From: Flavobacterium segetis
GTDB taxonomy: Bacteria > Bacteroidota > Bacteroidia > Flavobacteriales > Flavobacteriaceae
Assembly (NCBI RefSeq): GCF_900129575.1
Contig: NZ_FQWE01000002.1
Coordinates: forward strand, 62,001-126,000
DNA length: 64,000 bases
Direction: 5' to 3'
In this document: positions 55,895 through 63,632 of the stretch, piece after piece
How positions within the stretch are numbered: position 1 is the first letter of the stretch
Layout of the letters: each line of letters begins with the position of its first letter
Made by a program: the position numbers and the translations under genes
Notes under the pieces: model-generated
What the model saw: only the letters and a program-made list of their open reading frames with translations
What the model was told of the DNA's origin: nothing
Databases searched by the model: none

Positions 55895-58009
55895 TTAAAG
55901 CGACTGATGCGCTGGTTTCAATAAATCATTCACGGTTTTTACCGGATTAAAAGTAGCGAGCGGGACTTCGACAAAAATAGTTAACCAGCTTGACATTGCT
56001 CCGTTCCACAATCCTGGTAATTCATAGCCTTTTATTTTTTTTCCTAAAACATTTTTATCAACTATGAATCCACTATTTTGATCTATAAAATTGGTTAAAT
56101 CAAAACGTTCATTCTTGTAATTTTTCATTCCACAAACGAGGTCTACAGGGTTGAAATGTGTTGCCGCCGAGAGAATGTTGCTTTGCTGCTTGTCATCTAA
56201 ATCCACTTGCGAACTCTCGACTATTTGTAAAGATATTTCGCCTCCCCTATTTATTACCCAAAATGGGCCACCGCCTGCTTCACCTTCATTTTTAACCATT
56301 CCGCATACACGAATGGGTTTATTTAAAGCTTTAACAATAAATTTATTTTTTATCTCTAAACTCAATTCTTCAAAAGAATCACTAATAGTGATAAAAAGTT
56401 TTTCTTGCAAAAAAGCTTTTATTTCTTCTACTTTATTAGGTGGTAATTTATTGTTTTCGACAATTTTCAAAAAGCTAAAAACCTTTTGTTGCAAATCAAT
56501 TAGAATGCCTGCTAATGCGTTTTTATATAACGTAATTTGTTGGTTGTTTCCATAAGTAACGTTGTCAATGTTTTTTATAAAAATAATATCTGCGTCTAAT
56601 CTATTTAAGTTTTCAATTAGTGATCCGTGACCGCCTGGTCTAAAAACAAGTTCGTTTAAATCGTTTTTAAATAGTTGATTTTCTAAATTTACTGCCAGCG
56701 TATCTGTATTTTTGTTTTGATAAGAGTAGGAAACTGAAAGATCTAAATTAGTCTGGTTTTCAAAATCACTTTTGACTGATTTAAAGATTAATTCAAATTG
56801 TGGTTGATGCGCTTCCGAAACCGTAAAATGCAATTGCGAATTTCCATTAGCATTGCAATACCATATACATTCTTTCAAATGTTCCTCTATTGGTGTAGCC
56901 ACATATGAAGTATAGTTGTGAAAAGGTAAAATTCCCTTTGGCTTCTTTGCAAAATCACAAAATTCAGATGACAATAATACTTTTACAAAGTTAAAGTTCT
57001 TCTCGTCTTTATTTAATTTTTCAAATTCTGGAATCTTATTTTTCAATATTGCATCAATGCTTTCAAAAAACGGAAGTTTCTCTTTCGATTCTATAAAAAG
57101 GGCCAGTTCGGTATCTTTTTTTCGTTGTATATAATCGCTTATAGATTCATTTTTTAAGTCATATTCCTCTAAAAACGTAATTAAAAACTTAAACATTCGG
57201 GTTGCGGCACCTGAAGCGGGAACAAATTTTAAAATTTTTAAAGAATGTTTATTTTCTTCAAAAAACGTTGCCTTACTTTCAATCTCTTGTTCTGAAAGCC
57301 TGTATATTCCATCACCAATAAGAGCTGGCTTTAGTAATTTTACTTTAGAAATTCCGTTTTGTAAAAAGTGCAATTGTTGTTTCACATTTTTTATTGAAAT
57401 TCCCCTATTATAAATTTGCACAAAATCGAGAGGTAAAAGTCCAATTCCCTTTGCTTCTGCTAAATCATCAATTATTGAAATAGCTTTTCTCAACCTCAGC
57501 TCTTTATCGCCAGATAGCGTAATAAAAGGCTTTTTATTATCAATTAATGATTGTTTAAATAATTCAAAAACGTTTTCTCTACCTTCTTTTTTGTCTCGCA
57601 AATCGTCTTTTTGCCAAGGCACATCAATATCAGTCAGGAAAAATAATTCGTATTCATGTTCTGTTGCAGCGTTTTCTAGCAATGGATCGCAAAAGTTATA
57701 ATACACCTCCGAAAAAACTTTAGTGACTAACAAATTGGTATCACAAAAAAGATATTTATTGGCTTGAGCTACCTTTTTATTTTCGAGTTGCACTTGACCA
57801 TAAGCAATAGGTAACATATCATTACGATCACAAATATGCTGGTTTTGATTCCATTTTTCTTGCAAATAATCACGTGCAAATTCAGGAGCCCAGACCGTAT
57901 TATAATGCAGTGCAAGTTGTTTAGCTAAAGTCGTTTTGCCAGTACTTTCCGGTCCAAACAATGCAAATTTTACAATTGCTGATTGTTTTTGTTTAAGATT
58001 TTTCTCCAT
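55895..58009 (-). CDS. NadR-like kinase domain fused to a DUF4301 domain
   Basis: 704 residues in two parts. Residues about 12-185 are a P-loop kinase like the ribosylnicotinamide kinase domain of NadR (FALFGPESTGKTTLAKQL, VWAPEFARDYLQEKW, YLFCDTNLLVTKVFSEVY). Residues about 190-704 are DUF4301 (GISIKNVKQQLHFLQNG, KFVPASGAATRMFKFL, FRPGGHGSLIENLNRLDAD, GMVKNEGEAGGGPFWV), resembling a sugar nucleotidyltransferase. I believe these are usually separate proteins. The start overlaps the end of the PnuC-type gene by 40 bp. The kinase probably traps the vitamin imported by that transporter. The DUF4301 role is unknown. Confidence 0.85.
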   Translation of the reverse strand: MEKNLKQKQSAIVKFALFGPESTGKTTLAKQLALHYNTVWAPEFARDYLQEKWNQNQHICDRNDMLPIAYGQVQLENKKVAQANKYLFCDTNLLVTKVFSEVYYNFCDPLLENAATEHEYELFFLTDIDVPWQKDDLRDKKEGRENVFELFKQSLIDNKKPFITLSGDKELRLRKAISIIDDLAEAKGIGLLPLDFVQIYNRGISIKNVKQQLHFLQNGISKVKLLKPALIGDGIYRLSEQEIESKATFFEENKHSLKILKFVPASGAATRMFKFLITFLEEYDLKNESISDYIQRKKDTELALFIESKEKLPFFESIDAILKNKIPEFEKLNKDEKNFNFVKVLLSSEFCDFAKKPKGILPFHNYTSYVATPIEEHLKECIWYCNANGNSQLHFTVSEAHQPQFELIFKSVKSDFENQTNLDLSVSYSYQNKNTDTLAVNLENQLFKNDLNELVFRPGGHGSLIENLNRLDADIIFIKNIDNVTYGNNQQITLYKNALAGILIDLQQKVFSFLKIVENNKLPPNKVEEIKAFLQEKLFITISDSFEELSLEIKNKFIVKALNKPIRVCGMVKNEGEAGGGPFWVINRGGEISLQIVESSQVDLDDKQQSNILSAATHFNPVDLVCGMKNYKNERFDLTNFIDQNSGFIVDKNVLGKKIKGYELPGLWNGAMSSWLTIFVEVPLATFNPVKTVNDLLKPAHQSL

Positions 58010-58593
58010 TCTAAATAAGCTGAAATTGCCAATAATGTAAATATTAAATATTGCAATGACAATATTCCTAATCCGCGATAAGCGTATAAAGGGGTTACAA
58101 TTATATCACCAATAATCCAAAGTGTCCAATTTTCGATTTTTTTATTAGCCATAAACCACATTCCAGTAAAAAATATTCCAGAGGCAATGATATCGAAATA
58201 ATTTTCAAAGTGAATTTCATAATCAAAATAATTATAGATACTATGAACTACTGCTATTGTTACTAAAAAAAGTAACACACCGATAATTTTTTCTCTATTG
58301 TTAGTTCTTGTTATAGGTAATTCGACTGTGTCATTTCCCGGTCTAGACCATCTGTACCAGCCATAAATACTCATTATTGAAAAATAAGCATTGATCATCA
58401 TATCACCTAAATAACCTGCCACATATAACAAATATACAGAAATAATTGTAGCGATTAATCCTGTTGGGTATACCCAAATATTCTCTTTTTTAGCAAACCA
58501 AACACTTAATATTCCAAAAATAAAAACAACAATTTCTAAGATAATTTGGGTTATTGAAGCATTTTTATAAGCATCAAGAAAAAAATCTACCAT
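57970..58593 (-). CDS. PnuC-family vitamin transporter
   Basis: 207 residues with about seven membrane helices. Family features are IWVYPTGLIATIISVYLLYV, SIMSIYGWYRWSRPG and NWTLWIIGDIIVTPLYAYRG. PnuC proteins move nicotinamide riboside by facilitated diffusion coupled to phosphorylation; the PnuT subgroup carries thiamine. A NadR-like kinase directly downstream fits nicotinamide riboside, while the TPP riboswitch and receptor further down fit thiamine. Sequence alone does not decide. It begins 11 bp after the GGGP synthase homologue. Confidence 0.88.
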   Translation of the reverse strand: MVDFFLDAYKNASITQIILEIVVFIFGILSVWFAKKENIWVYPTGLIATIISVYLLYVAGYLGDMMINAYFSIMSIYGWYRWSRPGNDTVELPITRTNNREKIIGVLLFLVTIAVVHSIYNYFDYEIHFENYFDIIASGIFFTGMWFMANKKIENWTLWIIGDIIVTPLYAYRGLGILSLQYLIFTLLAISAYLEWRKILNKNNQQL

Positions 58594-58604
58594 TTTTAAA
58601 TTCT

Positions 58605-59393
58605 TTAATTATTTTCGTTGTTGACTAATTCAAGTGCATCGTGCTGATCATCATGATTAGTTTTAAAAAAATTAAAATCAGATTCAAATGCTGTGCCTAT
58701 AACTACTAAATCAGCTCCTGCATCATAAGCGTTTTGAATTCCTTGCAAACTTACAATTCCACCTCCAACAATAAGTGGGATTCCAATATTTTTAGAAACT
58801 AAATCAATCATTTTTAATGGAATTGATTTTTTTGCGCCACTTCCTGCTTCAAGATAAATTAATTTACTGCCTAACATTTCGCCTGCTTGGGCTGTTGCCA
58901 AAACTAAGTTGTTGTTTTCCCTATCCATTGGCTTCGTTTTACTCACTATTGCTACAGCAGTTTCATTGCCGCTTTCTACCAAAATATATCCCGTTGAGAG
59001 TATTTCAAGTTTCGTTTTTTTCAATATCGGAGCGGCTTTAACTTGATACTCTATTAGGAAATCAGGATTTCTACCTGACAGAAGAGACAAGAATAAAATA
59101 GCATCTGCTTGATCAGAAATTTGAGAAGGATTGCCAGGAAATAGAACAAGTGGTAAAGTACATTTTTCTCTTATTTTCAATATCAAATCATCAATGATAT
59201 TATTTTTTACTATACTTCCGCCAATGAAAACATGAGTCGCGGGAGATTCATTTATTTTTAAAATAAGCGAGTCTAATTTGTCGAAAACAATTTTATCCGG
59301 ATCAAGCAAAATGGCTAGTAACTTACGATTTTCTAACTTCGCCTGCTGTATTTGCTGATATATAGTGTTATCTTTATTGATCATAATAATCAC
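58605..59393 (-). CDS. Geranylgeranylglyceryl phosphate synthase family protein
   Basis: 262 residues (or 259 from the second Met at 59384). A TIM barrel with ILLDPDKIVFDKLDSLI, THVFIGGSIV, LPLVLFPGNPSQIS, YLEAGSGAKKSIPL and PLIVGGGIVS. This matches the group II enzymes known from archaea and Bacteroidota, which attach a prenyl chain to glycerol-1-phosphate. The function of the bacterial products in Flavobacterium is not settled. It heads a leftward gene run with the PnuC-type transporter. Confidence 0.9.
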   Translation of the reverse strand: MIIMINKDNTIYQQIQQAKLENRKLLAILLDPDKIVFDKLDSLILKINESPATHVFIGGSIVKNNIIDDLILKIREKCTLPLVLFPGNPSQISDQADAILFLSLLSGRNPDFLIEYQVKAAPILKKTKLEILSTGYILVESGNETAVAIVSKTKPMDRENNNLVLATAQAGEMLGSKLIYLEAGSGAKKSIPLKMIDLVSKNIGIPLIVGGGIVSLQGIQNAYDAGADLVVIGTAFESDFNFFKTNHDDQHDALELVNNENN

Positions 59394-59616
59394 AAATGTA
59401 AATAGTATTCGCTTTTAAAAAGTTTCTTTTATAATTTTTTGTTCAGCGCTTTAAATTTAAATAGAACAATTTTAAAGTTTTTTAGAATTGTAAAGCAAAT
59501 AAAATTAGTCTGCATCCAGCTGAAATCTTCAAATAATAAAATTCTTCAAAATGAATTATGACAATAGAAACTATGGGTGAAAATACTTTTATAAACTTGA
59601 ATCACTTACAACTACA

Positions 59617-60006
59617 ATGAAAAAAGAAATTGAAAACCGCAATGACTTAGCATTATTAGTAACAGAGTTTTATAAAAAAATTAGAGCTGATAAAGAAATA
59701 GGTTATCTCTTTAATAAAACAATTACAGATTGGAATGAACATTTAGAAAAGCTAACTGATTTTTGGGAAACCAATTTATTCCCTGTTAAAAAATATACTG
59801 GAGATCCAATAAAAGCTCATCAAGAGATTGACAAGCATTTTAACCATGCTATTACTTCGGATGTGTTTGGTATTTGGTTAAATTTATGGTTTACCACACT
59901 AGATGAATTATTTGAAGGCGAAAACGTTGCTATTTTAAAACGCAGAGCAAGGAAAATGAGTACTTTTATGTTTATCAGTATTTATGAAAGTAGAGTAAAG
60001 GTATAA
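59617..60006 (+). CDS. Truncated haemoglobin, group III
   Basis: 129 residues. The pattern LVTEFYKKIRADKEIGYLFN, WNEHLEKLTDFWETNLF, the His-containing helix HQEIDKHFNHAI and GIWLNLWFTTLDELFEG match group III truncated haemoglobins. They bind O2 or NO; roles in NO detoxification or redox sensing are proposed. Length is normal. It stands alone, divergent from the GGGP synthase homologue. Confidence 0.9.
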   Translation: MKKEIENRNDLALLVTEFYKKIRADKEIGYLFNKTITDWNEHLEKLTDFWETNLFPVKKYTGDPIKAHQEIDKHFNHAITSDVFGIWLNLWFTTLDELFEGENVAILKRRARKMSTFMFISIYESRVKV

Positions 60007-60115
60007 TTGCAGAATATCTAGAAATACAAAAAGATTAAGATTTCTAATTTTAATTATTAAGCACTTAAGATCCATCTTGAACTTTGGCTTGTTTATTTCC
60101 TAAAATAAATTGTCC

Positions 60116-60289
60116 TTATTTTTGTTCTTTTATTGGGCCGAAAATCTTTTCATAATTGCTCTTAAAAGTTAAGAAGATTCCAGCATGACAAGTTGTGGTG
60201 ATTGAGTTTTTATATAAATAATCATCTTGTACTACACTGGAATTGTGTGCTAGCTGACAGCAAAATAAATTACTTAAAAAAAGGAACAC
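60116..60289 (-). CDS. Possible small secreted protein, start uncertain
   Basis: A minus-strand frame in the gap between the haemoglobin and the phosphopantetheinyl transferase reads VFLFLSNLFCCQLAHNSS, then DDYLYKNSITTTCHAGIFL and YEKIFGPIKEQK before TAA at 60116-60118. The start could be GTG at 60289 (57 residues) or ATT at 60304 just after a stop. The hydrophobic, Cys-ending N-terminus looks like a lipoprotein signal, and the composition is protein-like. There is no family match, so it may be a remnant. The rest of the 497-bp gap shows only the repeat at 60466-60480. Confidence 0.35.
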   Translation of the reverse strand: MFLFLSNLFCCQLAHNSSVVQDDYLYKNSITTTCHAGIFLTFKSNYEKIFGPIKEQK

Positions 60290-60465
60290 AACGAATTCCT
60301 TAATTTACCAATCTATTGATTATATTAATTTATTAAAGAATTAGAAAATTCCACCTTTACCGCTACAGATGAGCTAAAGATCATTTAGGAAAAAATGAAC
60401 TTACTAATTCTTAAAGCCGTTAAGATTTTGATTGTTTTAATTTATTAAAAAGCTAAATATTATGC

Positions 60466-60480
60466 CTTTGTGCCTTTGCG
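60466..60480. repeat. 15-bp repeat shared with the TonB receptor signal region
   Basis: CTTTGTGCCTTTGCG is identical here and at 55066-55080. I recall it as a common intergenic word in Flavobacterium genomes. Confidence 0.6.
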
Positions 60481-60503
60481 TCCAAAAAAAGTAACTTATT
60501 TGT

Positions 60504-61136
60504 TTAAATACTTTCCTGAAAAGCATAAACCAAAGTAAATCCCTCAATTTCTTCAAAATGAATTTTAAACTTTTTTATTAGGTTATCGAAATGAAGTTCA
60601 GCATTAGTTTCTTTGTTCTCTAAATCGAATGAATTCACTTTTATATGGTTTTTAAAACTAATTCCTTTTTCATTTCTTATTTTGAAAATAGCTTCTTTCG
60701 CACCCCAAATAACAGTTAGTTGGCGGATGTATACTTTCTTATTATCAAGAAATTGAAACTCAGTGTCGCAAAATTTATCTGCGATCTTAATGATTTTATC
60801 TCTTTGCAATTCAATATCAATTCCTACCGTTTCGTCACTAATAATAATTGCTGAAAATTCATGAGAGTGGGTGATAGAAACATGCTTGCCATCACTAAGA
60901 TGTGGTTTTCCAAATTCATCGTAGAACAAATCAAAATCTGAATAACCAGCTAATTGCAACAGTTTACGCACACTTAGAAAAGCGCGTTGGTGCAATTGCG
61001 ATTTCATTCCATCGAGTCGGACACTATTGCTTTTATTTAAAACAATGGTGTAAAATAACTCTTCGTAAGATTCAGTAATTTTCCAAACTAGAATTTGTGT
61101 GGTTTTATTAAATTGTATGGACTTGAATAATGGCAT
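60504..61136 (-). CDS. 4'-Phosphopantetheinyl transferase, Sfp type
   Basis: 210 residues. Core motifs are SITHSHEFSAIIISDETVGIDIELQ (Mg-binding Asp and Glu) and IWGAKEAIFKI (catalytic WxxKEA). It transfers phosphopantetheine from CoA to carrier proteins of fatty acid, polyketide or non-ribosomal peptide synthesis. Flavobacteria need such an enzyme for flexirubin-type aryl polyene or lipid carriers. No carrier protein gene is adjacent. It is divergent from ahcY. Confidence 0.92.
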   Translation of the reverse strand: MPLFKSIQFNKTTQILVWKITESYEELFYTIVLNKSNSVRLDGMKSQLHQRAFLSVRKLLQLAGYSDFDLFYDEFGKPHLSDGKHVSITHSHEFSAIIISDETVGIDIELQRDKIIKIADKFCDTEFQFLDNKKVYIRQLTVIWGAKEAIFKIRNEKGISFKNHIKVNSFDLENKETNAELHFDNLIKKFKIHFEEIEGFTLVYAFQESI

Positions 61137-61149
61137 TTTAATATTGAGA

Positions 61150-61190
61150 TTTTAAGGCTTCTAGCCTTTAAAAGGCTGAAAGCCTTAAAA
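61150..61190. repeat. 41-bp compound palindrome upstream of the transferase gene
   Basis: TTTTAAGGCTT (61150-61160) pairs with AAGCCTTAAAA (61180-61190). Inside it AGCCTTT (61163-61169) pairs with AAAGGCT (61171-61177). It lies between two divergent genes, so it is not an ordinary terminator. It may be an extragenic palindrome or a leader hairpin of the transferase gene. Confidence 0.7.
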
Positions 61191-61280
61191 TAAAAAATTA
61201 TTTTACTGATTTCTAAAACATTACAAAATTAAACAATTCATAAATATTTAGGAATGCTTTTAAAATCGTAACTTATTACG

Positions 61281-61288
61281 TATTTTTG
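61281..61288 (+). promoter_or_regulatory. Predicted -7 box of ahcY
   Basis: TATTTTTG, a TAnnTTTG match, 31 bp before the ahcY ATG. Confidence 0.5.
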
Positions 61289-61318
61289 CAAAAAATATAC
61301 AATACAAATATACTATAA

Positions 61319-62635
61319 ATGAGTACTACAACTATGCCTTTTGTGGCTTTCAAAGTAAAAGACATCTCTCTAGCGGCCTGGGGAAGAAAAGAAATTGAAT
61401 TAGCTGAGGCTGAAATGCCAGGTTTAATGGCGCTTCGTGCTGAATATAAAGACGAACAACCGCTTGCTGGTTCTCGTATTGCAGGATGTTTGCACATGAC
61501 TATTCAAACTGCAGTTTTAATCGAAACATTAATTGCTCTTGGTGCTGAGGTTACTTGGTCGTCTTGTAATATTTTCTCTACACAAGATCAGGCTGCTGCT
61601 GCAATTGCTGCTGCTGGAATTCAAGTGTACGCTTGGAAAGGATTAAACGAAGAGGATTTTGACTGGTGTATTGAGCAAACATTATTCTTTGGTGAAGATA
61701 GAAAACCATTGAACATGATTCTTGATGATGGTGGAGATTTAACTAACATGGTTTTTGATCGTTACCCTGAATTAATTGCTGGTATCAAAGGGTTATCAGA
61801 GGAAACTACTACTGGAGTACACCGTTTATACGAGCGTATGAAAGAAGGAACTTTGCATTTGCCTGCCATAAACGTGAATGACTCTGTAACAAAATCAAAA
61901 TTTGACAATAAATACGGTTGTAAGGAAAGCGCAGTTGATGCAGTTCGTCGTGCAACTGATGTGATGTTAGCAGCTAAAAGAGTAATAGTTTGCGGATACG
62001 GTGACGTAGGAAAAGGAACTGCAGCTTCATTTAGAGGTGCTGGATCTATTGTTACAGTTACTGAAATTGACCCAATTTGTGCTTTACAAGCTGCAATGGA
62101 CGGTTTTGAAGTGAAAAAATTAGATACTGTAATTGCAACAGCTGATATCATTATTACAACAACTGGAAATAAAGATATCGTTCTAGGTTCTCACTTTGAG
62201 AAAATGAAAGATAAAACTATTGTTTGTAACATAGGACACTTTGATAATGAAATAGACATGGCGTGGTTAAATACTAATCATGGTGCAACTAAAGTGGAGA
62301 TCAAACCACAAGTTGATAAATATACAATTGCTGGTAATGACATTTTAGTTTTAGCGGAAGGTCGTTTAGTAAACTTAGGTTGTGCTACTGGCCACCCAAG
62401 TTTTGTAATGAGTAATTCATTCACAAACCAGACTTTAGCTCAAATTGAATTATGGAAAAACAGTGCTTCATACAAAAATGAAGTGTATATGTTACCAAAA
62501 CATTTAGATGAAAAAGTAGCATTCTTACACTTAGCTAAATTAGGTGTTGAATTGGAAACTTTACGTGACGATCAAGCGGCCTACATTGGCGTTGAAGTTG
62601 CTGGACCATTCAAACCAGAATATTACAGATACTAG
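61319..62635 (+). CDS. ahcY: Adenosylhomocysteinase
   Basis: 438 residues. AhcY splits S-adenosylhomocysteine into adenosine and homocysteine, relieving inhibition of methyltransferases. Motifs are [21 protein letters not shown], the substrate segment [17 protein letters not shown], the NAD-binding [19 protein letters not shown] and the C-terminal [10 protein letters not shown]. All are intact. A small hairpin (TTTGTC/GACAAA, 62641-62656) lies just after the stop, before the main terminator. Confidence 0.98.
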   Translation: MSTTTMPFVAFKVKDISLAAWGRKEIELAEAEMPGLMALRAEYKDEQPLAGSRIAGCLHMTIQTAVLIETLIALGAEVTWSSCNIFSTQDQAAAAIAAAGIQVYAWKGLNEEDFDWCIEQTLFFGEDRKPLNMILDDGGDLTNMVFDRYPELIAGIKGLSEETTTGVHRLYERMKEGTLHLPAINVNDSVTKSKFDNKYGCKESAVDAVRRATDVMLAAKRVIVCGYGDVGKGTAASFRGAGSIVTVTEIDPICALQAAMDGFEVKKLDTVIATADIIITTTGNKDIVLGSHFEKMKDKTIVCNIGHFDNEIDMAWLNTNHGATKVEIKPQVDKYTIAGNDILVLAEGRLVNLGCATGHPSFVMSNSFTNQTLAQIELWKNSASYKNEVYMLPKHLDEKVAFLHLAKLGVELETLRDDQAAYIGVEVAGPFKPEYYRY

Positions 62636-62678
62636 TCCGATTTGTCATTACGACAAATGAGCCATATCATTTTAAATA

Positions 62679-62735
62679 TAAACCCTTACAGGAAACTGAG
62701 CTAAACTCAATTTGAATGTGAGGGTTTATTTTTTT
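62679..62735 (+). terminator. Terminator after ahcY
   Basis: TAAACCCTTACA and TGTGAGGGTTTA pair with one wobble around a 26-base loop, followed by seven T. Confidence 0.75.
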
Positions 62736-62779
62736 AGTACTGCACAAACAAAACTTAACTATTTACATAAGTCGAACTT

Positions 62780-63112
62780 ATGAAAAACTTTTTATTTTTA
62801 GGTATTGCCATTATCTTCGAGATTATTGCGACTTCGGCATTAAAAAAATCGGAAGAATTTACTAAGTTGATTCCAAGCCTCATTACAATTGTTGGTTATT
62901 GCGGTGCATTTTACTTCTTGAGTTTTGCCATAAGGACCATACCAGTTGGAATTGCTTATGCAATTTGGTCTGGAGTGGGAATGGTATTGATTACCATAAT
63001 TGGCGCTGTTTTTTTTAAACAAATTCCAGATTTACCAGCTGTTATTGGCTTATCGTTAATTTTAATTGGCGTTATCATAATCAATGTTTTTTCAAAAACT
63101 ACTGGATATTAA
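62780..63112 (+). CDS. Small multidrug resistance (SMR) family transporter
   Basis: 110 residues and four membrane helices. The conserved Glu of helix 1 is present (IAIIFEIIATSALKKSEEFT, Glu about 14), as is the helix-3 signature GIAYAIWSGVGMVLITIIGA. SMR proteins work as dimers and exchange protons for quaternary cations, or export guanidinium. The IWSGVG motif fits the EmrE-like group, but substrate cannot be assigned. Confidence 0.93.
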   Translation: MKNFLFLGIAIIFEIIATSALKKSEEFTKLIPSLITIVGYCGAFYFLSFAIRTIPVGIAYAIWSGVGMVLITIIGAVFFKQIPDLPAVIGLSLILIGVIIINVFSKTTGY

Positions 63113-63163
63113 TTGTAGACGTCTTAGCAGTAAAATTATGATTTATAAATACTGATTTTATTT

Positions 63164-63282
63164 GGGCATGACCCTTCATGTTGCTTCGTCGCTCCTCCTC
63201 TCAACTTCGGGTCGGGCTATTCGCTGTATCTTTTGTTCTGCTAGCGCTTCACAAAAGGATGCCGCTATTATCCCTCATGCGA
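63164..63282. repeat. Extragenic repeat element, copy 2
   Basis: This stretch is much richer in G and C than its surroundings. It starts GGGCATGACCCTTCATG, has CGGGTCGGGCTATTCGCTG in the middle, carries a stem ATCTTTTGT/ACAAAAGGAT around the loop, and ends TCCCTCATGCG. Its reverse complement resembles the element at 46614-46700. No reading frame. It resembles repeats I recall between Flavobacterium genes. Confidence 0.6.
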
Positions 63283-63359
63283 AAAAAAGCTCGTTTAATT
63301 CTTATTAAAGAAATAAGTTTCTATTTTTACATTGAAAAGAACTAATTCAATAAAAACAA

Positions 63360-63632
63360 ATGAAGCTTAAAGATATCTTAACCATCGCCAAAAACGAATT
63401 AGCAGATTTGTCAACTATCGAAAATCCTGATTTTCGATTAGAACAAGCAATTTTTAAACAAAATGAAAAAATGTGGGAAGTCGTAGTTTCTTATCTGGTA
63501 GAAAACACAAATAAACCATCTAAAGCCTTCTCTGCTCTATCGCCTGAATTTGCTTTTCTTAGAATGTATAAAAAACTAGAGATTAACGAAAAGAATGAGG
63601 TAATTAGCTTTTTAATCTATGATAAAGCATGA
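63360..63632 (+). CDS. Hypothetical protein upstream of a PIN-like gene
   Basis: 90 residues, acidic and helical (MKLKDILTIAKNELADLSTI, NKPSKAFSALSPEFAFLRMY). No family recognised and no obvious DNA-binding motif. Its stop codon overlaps the next start (ATGA), so both are translated together. By layout it could be the antitoxin or partner of the PIN-like protein. Confidence 0.65.
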   Translation: MKLKDILTIAKNELADLSTIENPDFRLEQAIFKQNEKMWEVVVSYLVENTNKPSKAFSALSPEFAFLRMYKKLEINEKNEVISFLIYDKA

